64,000 nucleotides of DNA from Strongyloides papillosus (taxonomy: Eukaryota; Nematoda; Chromadorea; Rhabditida; Strongyloididae). A model generated the notes under the pieces. It did not search any database and was not told the DNA's origin. It was given only the letters and a program-made list of their open reading frames with translations. This document shows positions 50,801-62,056 of the stretch, in pieces. The stretch is from contig SRSI01000046.1 in NCBI GenBank assembly GCA_005656395.1, positions 124,001 to 188,000 on the forward strand. The letters are read 5' to 3'. The position numbers and the translations under genes were made by a program. The stretch's first letter is position 1. Each line of letters opens with the position of its first letter.

Positions 50801-51130
50801 TTATTCATTCGACTTCAAGTTTCATTATTTTTTAAGGCTATAACAAATATGAAAACATAAAAATTAAATTTTTTAATTCATAATATTTTAAAAACGAATT
50901 TTTTTTAACTAACACAATGATTTTAGTAATTTCAATTTACTATAAAAAATAATTTAATTTTTTAGAATTATTAAATGTTTTTTTATATTTTCCTTATTAT
51001 AAATATTAATCTCGTAAAAATTAACTATATTTTTGATGGAAAAATTATTGTGTAATTAAATAAAGAACTCATTTTAATTTTTTTAGGATTATTTTTTTAT
51101 TTCCTCTGCCACTAGACAGGGACATACTAG
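47816..51130. other. Intergenic, AT-rich, 3.3 kb
   Basis: No gene recognised. The frame at 48148-48402 is Lys/Ile/Phe-rich and not called. A tRNA-like string without T-arm sits at about 49817-49870. TTTTAG at 51081-51086 precedes the next gene. Confidence 0.55.
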
Positions 51131-51791
51131 ATGATTTACAAAAAAGAAAAAATAGGCCAAATGCCAAATCGACGAATTTTTTTACTATTTTTATATACGT
51201 GTTCAATAACTTTAGCTTCATTGCTTTTTTTGTGGTCCGGTATTTATTGCCAATTTTATCATTGTATCATAGATAAATCAGATAACCCAAAATCTAGAGG
51301 ATTTAGTAATTTATTTTCAAATGAGGATTTAATTACGACAGATTCAGACAATATAACAGAATATGTTCCAGTAAGTCTTTTTGCTTGTTAAAATGTATAA
51401 ATTTTATAGACGTTATCCTTAATTATTTCTATAATGCTACTAATATCTTCTATAACATGGTTTATTAATAATACAGTTTACAAAGCAACAGAATTTATGA
51501 GGAATTATAGTTGTCTCGTAAATTTTATACCTATATAATGCCATTTATATAAAATCTTTTTTAGGAAATGCCTTCTGCTGTTTTCTCATCTCTTTTATCT
51601 GGTGTTTGTGCTGTTGTGGAAATCCATTATACATATCATGATCAAAGCACTTATTGGGGAGAAAAATGGTCGTTTCCAGCGGTAATTTTTATTATATGTA
51701 GTAGAAAACTTTTAAAAAAACTATATATTTTCAGACTGCTGCTTCCTTACTACTGTTTATCCATGCCGCTATCGTTTTTGCACTAACGTAA
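51131..51791 (+). CDS. Small four-helix membrane protein (unknown family)
   Basis: Four small exons: 51131-51370, 51410-51517, 51565-51681, 51735-51791; introns 39, 47 and 53 nt, all phase 0. Product 173 residues. Helix 1 at about 17-39 (FLLFLYTCSITLASLLFLW), helix 2 at 81-100 (TLSLIISIMLLISSITWFI), helix 3 at about 119-136 (SAVFSSLLSGVCAVVEI), helix 4 at 156-173 (TAASLLLFIHAAIVFAL), ending right after helix 4. Between helices 1 and 2 is a polar loop of about 40 residues with two Cys in WSGIYCQFYHC. The layout of one helix per exon with phase-0 introns supports reality. The fold resembles claudin/tetraspan-like proteins in topology only; I recognise no family. In-frame ATGs also exist at codons 11 and 118. 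TTTTAG upstream suggests trans-splicing. Confidence 0.72.
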
Positions 51792-54022
51792 TGGTTGTAA
51801 TTGTATCTAAAACTAATTAAATTATCAAAAAGCAAATAGTTACAAATATTACACTACTTTAAAAGATTAAAATGGCACAAAAAATCCATAAATAAGCTTC
51901 TATTATATTAATAAATTTATTAATTATTATTTCTTTTTATTTAATTATCAAGGTGTTTACATTTTTAAACAAGTTTAGAGATTTTTGTCATTACTTAAGA
52001 TATTAATCTGAAAGTTTTTCTAAATAATCATATCGCATTCAAAAATCTTTTTTAACCATATTTTTAAAAAGAAAGAGACATTTTAACATTTGAAAATTTG
52101 TCAAATTCAAGTCTAAAAAGGTTGGCGTAAAAAAATACAATAGACAAGTTTTCTAATTATAGGAACGTTTTCAGTAAAACAAGATTGATATTTAATCAAG
52201 ATTTTTGAATATAATTTCACTTTTAAAAGCAAATATATCTTTTGATGAATAATAATTTTTCAAATTATCCTCTTCTTTTTATTTCTTTAATATATAGAAA
52301 CAATTAAATAAAATATTAACATACATTAATAAAACGTTTTTAAGTTTTTTTTATTATCATGACACATTCGTTTCATAGTCTTTATTAAATTTACAGATTG
52401 TTAATTTTTATTGTTATTTTATAAATTTCTTTACTGAAAATTCTTATATTTTTTATCCCTAGAAATTGATATATATAAAATGAAATATAAACTTTTTTAA
52501 ATTTATTTTTAATATAATTTTCAAAATTCAATAAATTTTAACAATAAAATTCGATTGTAACAATAGAAAGTTTCATACTTGTAATATAATGAGGTAAAAA
52601 TTTAAGACATCTTTAAGAATGCCATCTAATACTCTACATCCTTTCTACTCTGATAATTTTCACTCTATTAAAATATTGGTATTACCATTTATAAGTTTAT
52701 TGCTACATTAAAATACGCTCCAATTTTTATGTTACTTCTTATAAAAGTAACAATTTTTAAAATTTTATTCCTCAAAAATTTTAGGATATCTATGTAATCA
52801 TTAAAATTTTGTAATTAAATTTTTAGTTTTAAAATAAACTAGTTTAGGTATTATTTTTGAATTGTCAGGATTATCCTATAAAATCAACCTTTTCTTTATA
52901 ATACTATCTTGTTACTTCGTTTTTATTAATTGAATAACGTGCACTTTTTTTCTATAAATTCACACTTTCTAATAACTGTTTACAAATAAAATGATTAACC
53001 TTCATTTTTATTATTCAAAATCTCAGACACTCTTCTTTAGTCTAATTCATAGTGACAGTCATTTTTACTCAGGTAGATTGCAACAAAATTAAATATATCT
53101 ATTTGTATGTACGAATTTTATATGGGATCTTGTACAATGAAAGAAAATGTAGATTTCCTTAAAACCACCTATGTTAAATTTCTAACCTTTATAATGATTT
53201 CCTACATAATTAATTATTTTTTTAAATTTAGATTAAACAAGTATGTGTCTTATTGTAAAAAAATGAATTTTTTTCAATTGTGTTTGGGAAATAATTCAAT
53301 AATAAAATATAATAAACTAAACCAGTTTTTTTACTATTTATAATATATTCAGTGTAATATAATATTCATTGATAAATACTTTTACATAAAAAATAATGTG
53401 ATAAAAGTCCTAAACTATATAAATTCATACCTTTTACTTTATCGAATTCATTCATTTATAATTCTTAATATAAAATTTATTCATTTCCTACATTTGATAA
53501 GTAATAAATTAAAATTTTTTGCTAATTATTAATTATTTTCCCTTTTTACAATTGTTAGAATAGGATGTAGGATAATAATTAGTAAGTTGTAAGTGAAAAT
53601 TTATGTTTGATTAAATAACAAAGAGATACACAAATTTTCATCAAATAACTTTCTCTTTATTAATTTAATCTAAAATATCTTCATACAGGGAGAATATCTT
53701 TACTGTCACTTTTATTAACATTCTTTTGTGTTCTCTCTGTCAAGAGGTATGTTTTGGAAATTATCAAATGTCATACCATCTTTTAACAATATACCACTTA
53801 AATAACCTGATCCATGTATTTTGTCGTAATTATTTTATATTTCAATATATATTGTATTAAATGCAATAAAATTATTTGAAACATCCTTTAAAATTAATAA
53901 ATTAGACTTCCGTTTTGACCATTAACTTTTCTTACTCCCATACCAGCTAGTTTGAATTATTCTTATTTATTTACAAACTATTGATAGTTATTTTTTCTTT
54001 ATAAATATTTTAGATTTTCTAT
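51792..54022. other. Intergenic, AT-rich, 2.2 kb
   Basis: No gene recognised. The frame at 53107-53343 starts after an AT-rich run and has no domain; not called. A TTTTAG acceptor ends at 54013, nine bases before the next start codon. Confidence 0.6.
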
Positions 54023-55974
54023 ATGTTTTCAATATACATTTCAATATTCTTTCTCTTACAATTTTTATCATTAGCATCTTTTAATAATGATCTAAATTGT
54101 GACTTTCTTACAACATGTTGTTGGAGGGAACCAACACCAAATCCATTTATAAATGACATTTTGGCGTCAGATATCATTGATCTCAATTGGTATCATCGCA
54201 CATTTAAAGTTGGAAAAAGTAAACCTCCACCAGCTAAAAACTATCTATTAAGATCAGTTGGAGTAAATAGTACTGCTACCTCAATTTATGAATCATGTGC
54301 CTTTTGTAGTGAAAATGGAATCGTTAATATTGAATTTAGGTAGTTTTTTATTGGTAAAAACATAATAAGTAAATTTTTGTAGGCATTGGCAAAGTCCTTC
54401 AACAAAATTTTATATCTGCTTTAAGGAGTTAAATAAACCTATTGAAAAAGAAAATTGTGAATTGGTAAATTTCATTTTACAATCTAAACTTGTCGATGTT
54501 GAATTCGAAGTGGAGAAAAGAGAAAAAATGACGGTAATAATGAAGTTCTTTTACAAACATTATATATTAATATTTTAGTTAGTTTTCATGGTTTCCAATC
54601 CCTCTTATACTTCAGAAGCAACGGTAATGATTGATCATATCAATGTAAGAACTGCTTATTGTGGTCTTAATATTAGGTCACTGCCAAAAGTTGGAAAACA
54701 AGGAAATAAAATTACAGAAGAATTGGATGTTAATAATTACATTCCGGTTCCTAAGGCTTCAGTACCCTCCATCTTGACAGAAGTTTCTCCAGCTATTGAT
54801 GAGAAAGAGATAAAGTCACCGAAAAAAACAATAACATTAGATGGGGATAAAAAATTTTTGGTGGAATCAAAAAATATTACCCTTACTGAAACTATACCAT
54901 CAAATTCAATCAAAATTATAAAAGAAAACCACGATAATTTTTTTAACCCACAAAAAATAACACCACAACAAATCAAGTCACCAGAAAAGAAAGTTTCTTC
55001 TACTACAACTACTTCAAGACCGGTATTTACTTTCCCAACAATGCCACCAGCATTATCTCCACCTGTTGGAGGATTGTTTTCATTCTTACCAAATTCTCTC
55101 CAGCCAATGACACCAGAGTTTACTGGTTTTAATATTAAACCAAGTAAGATACAAAAACCTAAAGTAGATGTATCTCGTATGGGAGGTGAAAATACTTTAA
55201 ATGATAAAAAAAATACTAATGCACAGGCAGTACAATTAACTAAAAAGAGTGGTGATAATCCTTTTGTTGATATGTTTGGTAAAGAATTTGCTGATTTCTT
55301 AGATCCCTCTTTTGAGACAAGGACTGATGAAGATAAAACGATGAGTGAACAAAATATGTTACAAAATAAGGTAAATGATGGCAAAGAACAAGTTGCTCCA
55401 ACTAGTACACTAGGAATTTTTGATCCACAAAACCAAGTTTGTAATACTATTGGAGGCTGCCTTTTTGATAGATCATTCTGTTCCTATCATAATGTCCCTG
55501 ACTTAGCTAATGGTGGAGAATTTAGAGCTGCTTTTGGTAATTTATCCTTTATTTTTAAATTTATTCATTTTTTATAGTTGGGAAATCAAGATTTATTGAA
55601 GCAAGATTAAATCCTGGTCAAGTTGCTGTTTTCCAGAGTAAAACCAATATGTTAGAGGATCATGTTGTTATTTTCGATGTTCTCGAATGGGTTGAGGGTG
55701 AAAAATTAAGCGGATGTTGTATTGTACCAGGAAGACAACCTAGTGAAATGATTTGTCCCTACGAATCATCAATCTTCCAAGGTCCCATAGAATGGAAGGG
55801 AGGGCAAATGGTTTGTCCAAAAGGAACAACAGTTATAATGTTTATTTGTGAAAATTATGGAAAAAACAAAGGAGTTTGTGGAATTGATAATATTCGTCTC
55901 CACAAAACAACTGATATATCTAGAACAGAACCATGTCAAAAAAATCTTCTAATGAAGATGTAATATACTACTGA
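54023..55974 (+). CDS. Secreted protein with two MAM-like domains
   Basis: Exons 54023-54339, 54383-54533, 54579-55536, 55578-55963; introns 41-45 nt; phases 2,0,1. The stop codon ends at 55963. Product 603 residues. Signal peptide at about 1-19 (MFSIYISIFFLLQFLSLAS). First MAM-like domain at about 25-190: NCDFLTTCCWRE, then FYICFKELNK, LVFMVSNP, IDHINVRTAYC. A linker of about 230 residues rich in Pro, Thr, Lys and Asp is probably disordered. Second MAM-like domain from about 470: VCNTIGGCLFDRSFCSYHN, then FIEARLNPGQ, VVIFDVLEW, GIDNIRLH. Assignment rests on Cys and beta-strand pattern and is by eye. No membrane anchor seen. It is the first of three tandem, same-strand secreted genes; the next starts about 350 bases on. 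Likely extracellular matrix or cuticle. Confidence 0.82.
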
Positions 55975-56311
55975 AAATAACAATCTCAATATACATTTTA
56001 ATTTATTTTTCATCTTTCCTCAGGTTAATATATATGTAAATGGACAATAATATTAAGATAATGCTTTTAATAAATTATTTAATTGACATATATGACCTTT
56101 TAATCAATGTACATGAAGTTAAAATGTTATAAATTAGACTATTATGTTAGTAGATGTCATGATAAAAATCTACACACTTGTATATATAAGACACCGTTTA
56201 ATTAGGGCAAACTTTTATTAAAATAATTGATAACAATATATATTTAACAATTAAGAAGATTTTTATCCACTCATCAAACAAAAAACGTCATATTTATTAT
56301 TAAATAAAAAA
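55975..56311. other. Short intergenic gap in the secreted-gene cluster
   Basis: About 340 bases between the MAM gene and the first PAN-like gene. No clear intercistronic acceptor right before the next ATG, so an operon is not indicated. Confidence 0.5.
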
Positions 56312-57614
56312 ATGAAGAAATTTTTATATTTTTTATTATTTAATTTTATGACATTCGTCATACCCTCAATAAATGGTAAATTAAAATTTTTACTACTGTT
56401 TATCATTCTTTTATTTAGTAGAAAAATGTTTTGAACCTCATTTTCATAAGGCTTTCTCAAATGTCATTCCAATTGTTGAGTTATGGAATATTCCAGTGGC
56501 GGATTGTTTGTCATATTGTATAACAAACTCAGTAAGTTATTATTAATATAAAAATAAAATAATCTAAAGTTACAGGTAGAATGTCACAGTGTTGTTTATC
56601 ATAAACATTTTTTTACTTGTCAATTGTATAAAAATGACAATGAAAACAATGATAATAATTTTGTATTTGCAAGCGGCCATGATTTTTTTAAAAGAATATC
56701 TTTTTCAAACGAATGTCAAACTACTTCATCTGGTAAAGAAAAAAGTGGTTCCGAGATTAGTGGTAAAGATAATTTCAGGAGCAAAATGTATGTAAATGCT
56801 TTTAAAAGTTTACCTATTCAAGATAAATCTGATATTATACCTATTGAGAATCATGAAATGATAACACAATCTACAATGAAAGCTATAACAACTACAAGTA
56901 TGATAAATCGCCATATGATTGAAGATGATGATGCAAATGTAGAACAAATTATGTTTTTCAATCCCCCATTATCAAAATATGTTTTATCAGAGATTAAGTT
57001 AGGATTTTTCAAAGTATCTGACGTTAAATCATTTAATGTTAACGGTAAAGCAATATTTGATTTAACAGAAAGTCAATGTTTGGAATCTTGTAAAAATAAA
57101 AATAATGTAAGTATATTTTTTTCTACATTCTCGAAATATTGATAATTTAGATTGAGGAAAAGAAAACATTTTGTCAATCAGTAATATATAACAAATTAAA
57201 GAAATCTTGTATGTTTTTGAACGGTGATTCAAAAGAATTTGGTAGATTAACAAGATTGGTTAAAGAAGATGGAGTGGTGTTTTATGACAAGATGGCTTTG
57301 CCAGTAAATGTTGAGTGTAAAAAGATTGTACCAGTATTTAATGTTTTTATGAATAGAATGTCAACAGAAAATATCATAAAAAAATATCCATCTATTGATA
57401 AGTTAAAAGACTGTATTACATTATGTACAATTGACTCATCATGTAATGTAAGTTTTTCTTTCCCCATAATATTTGATAATTTTTTTAATCATAAAAATTT
57501 TAGTTTGTATCATATTCTCGCAAAGTTTGTTCGCTACATTCAATGGACGACGGAAATTTAAATGTTAAAAATGGAACAAATTATGGAGTTGTTGTTGAAA
57601 ATAGTTGTATTTGA
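56312..57614 (+). CDS. Secreted protein with PAN/apple-like domains
   Basis: Exons 56312-56375, 56419-56531, 56576-57106, 57151-57447, 57504-57614; introns 43-56 nt; phases 1,0,0,0. Product 371 residues. Signal peptide at about 1-20 (MKKFLYFLLFNFMTFVIPS). First PAN-like domain: EKCFEPHFHKAF, VADCLSYC, VECHSVVYH, FFTCQLY. Then an acidic/Ser/Thr-rich spacer of about 100 residues. Second PAN-like domain: SQCLESCKN, TFCQSVIYN, KSCMFLNGD. Third: VECKKIVPVF, KDCITLCTIDSSCN, KVCSLH, NSCI at the end. The Cys pattern C-x-C...C-x(6-8)-C is that of PAN modules, assigned by eye. A poly-exon layout with Cys pairs split by phase-0 introns is shared with the next gene, so the two are probably tandem paralogues. 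No membrane helix beyond the signal. Confidence 0.82.
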
Positions 57615-58075
57615 AACTTTGATTAATTTACAGTATTTGTAATAAATTTCTTTTAAAATTAGAACAATTTTTTTGATAGTATTTTTAGAATGATGCAAGA
57701 AAATTCTACATAATACTTTAAAATTAAAAAACTCTTGCTATATAGTAGTTTAATTTATCATAGAATTACTTATATTTTAATGATATAAAATTTAAAGGCA
57801 GAGAAAAATTATTGAATTTACTTGTACATATTAATGGTGATTTTAAATAATTACTCAACCTAATAAATATTATCTTATATTATACATGACCCAAAATTGG
57901 ATAAAAATTTTTCCGAAACAATTATGTAACAATAATTGTAAAGTTATTTTTAAACTTAAAATCACATAATCGTATGAATGATGATAAAAGATATACTAAT
58001 CTATGATTTAGATTTTTACGTAATACATATTTTGATATTTACTATCTTCATTCTCCACATATTTCTTTCCTAACT
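57615..58075. other. Short intergenic gap between the two PAN-like genes
   Basis: 461 bases, AT-rich, no feature seen other than likely 3' and 5' flanks. Confidence 0.55.
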
Positions 58076-59721
58076 ATGATTAAATATATTTCGTCTATAA
58101 TAATTTTTTTATCAATCACCAAATGTTATTGTTCATCTCCATGTAAGTAACTATAGATTAAAGAAATATTTATCTTTTTTTTGTAGACGTACAATGTTTT
58201 CAAAGAACAGTTAGAAGATCAATTGATAATTCTCAGCCATTAATGGAATTATTTTATGTAACTCCACATAATTGTATTGATCAATGTGTTTCACTAACAG
58301 GTAATAATCAAGATGAAAATTCTGATTGTAAATCAATTGTCTATAATCATTATCAACACAGTTGTCGTTTATATAACCATGATGGCAATACACCACCAGC
58401 CATAATTCATCCAGCAAATGGTTATGATTATTTTAGGAGAACAGCTTTCTCTGGTCCATGTACACCAACAACGGCTTATGACCTAAATTCACATGGTATA
58501 TTAAATAATGAAAATTATAATTCACAAACAGCCGCTCAATTTAACGAACTTCAAAAAAGACAACCTCAGCAACGACCAAAGTTTAGTAAAAAAACGGACA
58601 CTAATAATAAGGAACCATTGACCATTGTGGCAGCCTCTAGTCCTATCCTAAATTCTAATTCCCCTTTGCCAATAAATATTCAATCAAAGACTGAAACCAA
58701 AGACCAGGACGATTTAATTACTCCACAACAGGCAAAAGCTTTCAAATCTAATGAACCGAGACCAGGAAGTACTGGGGGTGTTTTTAAGTCCCTATCTGAT
58801 GATGTAAATCTACCACCAAATAGTGCCAAAGAACTTGGTTACACTTCTTCTAATGAAAAATCCAAGGAAATTTTAATGGAAAAAATGAATATGTTAAAAA
58901 GTAGTGAAAAGATAGATAAAAAGTGTTCTACAACAATTGGATACTATGTTGTTATCGGTAATCAGGTAATTCTTCCTATGCAATCAAATACAAAAGATGT
59001 TATCACATTCCAAGGTATTGAACAATCTAAATGTGGAAAAATATGTTCATTAGGTGAAGGACCGAATGGTGAAAAAATAACTTGTAATTCAATTAATTAT
59101 TTTCCAATATCAAAAACATGTGAAATCTATAGTATTCTTGCCGAGCCTCATGGTACTGGAAGTTTGATAGAGAATGATGATGTTATCTACAGTGAAAAAT
59201 TTTGTCTACCACGTATGTATTTTATTATTTAGTAATTATAAATTCCTATTTTAGCATCATCAATAGTATGTCAAGATGATGAAATTTTTATCTTACATGT
59301 CCAAAAAAATTTAAATTCTAATATTATAAGTACATCAAGTGCAAATAGCATTACAAGTTGCCTTTCTTTATGTCTTAATGATAAAAATTGCAAAGCAAGT
59401 ACTTTTGATTCAGATAAGAGTTTATGTAAACTTTCCTCAACAAATATAGGAGAAAATATAGATGAGTTGAAAGATGGCGAACCAGGAACAGTTGTAATAG
59501 AAAATGGATGTACTATGAGAAAAAGAAGGTCCAAATTAAGAGGATCTAAAGTATTTTCTAATGAAAGTAAAGAATCCCATGAGATACCTATTCAATCGGA
59601 TTTACAATGGACAGAATGGTCAGATTGTAGGTATAAAATTGCTGGTAGAAATGTAAGAATAAGAACAAGACATTGTGATATTAATTGTGCTGATGGTGGT
59701 CTTCAATTAGAAAAATGTTAA
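58076..59721 (+). CDS. Secreted protein with three PAN-like domains and a truncated TSP1 repeat
   Basis: Exons 58076-58142, 58187-59212, 59255-59721; introns 44 and 42 nt, both phase 1. Product 519 residues. Signal peptide at about 1-19 (MIKYISSIIIFLSITKCYC). PAN-like domain 1 from VQCFQRTVRRS through HNCIDQC to HSCRLYNH. A long Pro/Gln/Ser/Lys linker follows. PAN-like domain 2 from KKCSTTIGYYVV through SKCGKIC, TCNSINYF and KTCEIYS. PAN-like domain 3 from IVCQDDEIFI through TSCLSLC, NCKASTF and SLCKLSS. The C-terminus opens a thrombospondin type 1 repeat (QWTEWSDCRYK, then RTRHCD and GGLQLEKC) but ends before the last third of a normal repeat. WTEW is the site C-mannosylated in TSP1 proteins. 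A basic RKRRSK patch precedes the TSP1 part and could be a furin-type cleavage site. Probably extracellular matrix. Confidence 0.84.
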
Positions 59722-59797
59722 TTGTTTTATTTGAATATATAATATAATAATAATGGAATATAATAAAATTTTTATGATAATATATATCAATTTTTTG

Positions 59798-62056
59798 TTA
59801 AACAAACATAATGTTTACATCAATATCTTCCACACAATCGTTAATCTTCTCATCACTAACTTTCTTCTTTGCCAAATACGCTATTTCCATAGAGGACGGT
59901 GATATACTTGTAGTTTCAATACTCGATTGTCCTGAAAATTGCAAAGAATCTCTTGAACCTACAATAAATTTTTTTCCCGATTTATTAGGAGATACCTGGC
60001 TACTTTGACGATAGAGATAATTCGACCTCATAACAGTTGAATTTGATAAAGGTAACGAACAACTTGCCGTTGACATTTTAGCGTTGTTTTTTTTATTAAA
60101 ACTACTCATACAACCGCTCCCATTTTGAGGTAGTAAATTTCCAGCCGAAGAAAAAATTACTCCTGAATTAATTCCATTAATGTCACTTCTTTCAACACCA
60201 TTGGCATGAGAAGTTCTAACAGTTTCACATACAAAACCATTTTTTAATTCATGTATTAAAAAACTTGAAAATTTATTAGCAACTAGCAATTGTTCAGCAT
60301 GCATTTTCGAATGACTCTGAGAACACGTATTTTTAGATGTTGATATAACACATTCACATTCTTTCATCATCTTTCTAACCAAATATCTTTTAATTGAAAA
60401 CCAATCTTGGGAATTAATTTTTACTCTTTCAATGTAATGAATCATTCCTACATGACGTAGTTCAGCTCTTATTTTAACAAAATCATCTTTGGTCATATTT
60501 ACATTTTTTAATGTTGACATCATACTCTCTATAAAATAACCAATTCTGCTTCCTACATGAATTATTCTAGACATTCCCTCTAACTCTTCACGACTAAAAT
60601 ATGAAAAATTTATTAAATAAAGATTGTTTCTTCTAAAATGTACCTATAATTATTTTTATTACTTGTATCATGAATTAAACTCTTAATTAAAAGTGGATTA
60701 TCAATTATTAATGATATAAGAAGATCTTTGCCCATCTCGGGTACATCAATATGTGCCCACATCGCAGTTAATACTTTTTTCTCCCTATTATCAAAAATTT
60801 GATAATCTGGTATGCAATTTGTACTAAGGGATCTTGTATTAAACTGTAAAATATGTAATATTTTAATGGTAAAATAAAAAAATACCTTTGCAAACATTAT
60901 CCAATTAGTTGAACTATGAATAATTATTGCAGCAATGTTAATTTCTCTTAATAATTCTAATGTTTCATCAGAAATGATATGACTTGAGGACCACCTAAGA
61001 AGTACTGTTATTATATGTATAATATTACATATAAAAAATTTTCCATTTAATAATGATAAAAAAAGTGGACTTTTAAAACTATCAATTTTTGTTCTTCTAT
61101 CATTACCAAATAATGGTAATGTCACTGTTGATGTCTTACTTGACTTTCTAAAATTTAAAGTTTTTTTGAAAGACATGTAATCCATTAAGCTATCTCCCAC
61201 TGACATTTTATGACCACCAAAATTGGAGTTATTTGTGGATCTTCTTAAGTGATTATGGCGATAGTAAAGTATCTTTAATGTCAATAAAATGTTTAACAGT
61301 GGTGGAAATGGACATGTAAAAAAGAGATCTATTAGTATTCTTCCAAAAATCATGTAAAGTATATACATAGAGTTATCAAAATTTACGCTACTTCTTCCTG
61401 TTATTATATTTTTACAATCTAAATTAGCTTTTTCAAAAATTGCACGAGGAATATTAACGATAATGGAAATTAGGCATATTGATAAACATATCCATATTGC
61501 ATTATTTCTAGATCTTACACGTTCTTTAAACGGTTTCGCTACCGCCAAATATCTATAATTAAGGACAATTGTTATTAATAAATAAATTTTTTTATTGTAA
61601 TTAAAACGAAACCTTTTTGCTGTAATGAATATTAACATCCAACTGCTAGTTGTTACATAAACATCCCTAAATTCTTCAAATGAAACTTTAAATGTATCAT
61701 TATTCACTGTTGTGTTATAATTGATGTCATCTAAATTAATAACAATCTCTTCTATATTCTCATTGATTGTGGGGAAGAGGATTCTTTTATCATTTGAATA
61801 TTTGAATCCATTATCAATTACAATTAATATTAAAATAGTTATGTCACAAATACAAAGTCCCTTAAAGAATAAATTACTAAAGTATATCAATTAAACAACT
61901 CACATGCACATATCTTAACAATTTTTTGTGTTTCCTTTTGTCGATTCTTATGAGGGTATGTAAATTTCCTAATAATCCACATGAAGCAGTTATAATAGAA
62001 ACAATGTAATACCAATTTGGAATAGTTGATATGTAATCATCATTACAATTGGACAT
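59798..62056 (-). CDS. Class A GPCR with long first extracellular loop and long tail
   Basis: Exons on the minus strand: 62056-61904, 61860-61613, 61552-60886, 60843-60644, 60593-59798; introns 43, 60, 42, 50 nt; phases 0,2,0,2. Product 687 residues. TM1 (SIITASCGLLGNLHTL), TM2 (LCICDITILILIVI), TM3 running into AKRYLAVAKPF (KRY in place of DRY), TM4 (AIWICLSICLISIIV), TM5 with two Pro (FTCPFPPLLNIL), TM6, and TM7 with SSTNWIMFAKFNTRS in place of NPxxY. The TM7 ending resembles that of the other GPCR of this window. The loop between TM2 and TM3 is about 45 residues, rich in Asn, with possible glycosylation sites (NYNT, NNDT), and I find no Cys at the usual TM3 position. The tail after TM7 is over 300 residues. 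Two introns (60 and 42 nt) are stop-free and divisible by three. Ligand unknown. Confidence 0.8.

Noticed and set aside
53107..53343. 78-codon ORF before the MAM-like gene
   Set aside because: Tyr/Asn/Phe/Lys-rich AT sequence, no recognisable feature.
54737..55384. 215-codon minus-strand ORF
   Set aside because: Antisense to the large exon of the MAM-like gene, which has correct splice phases and domains.
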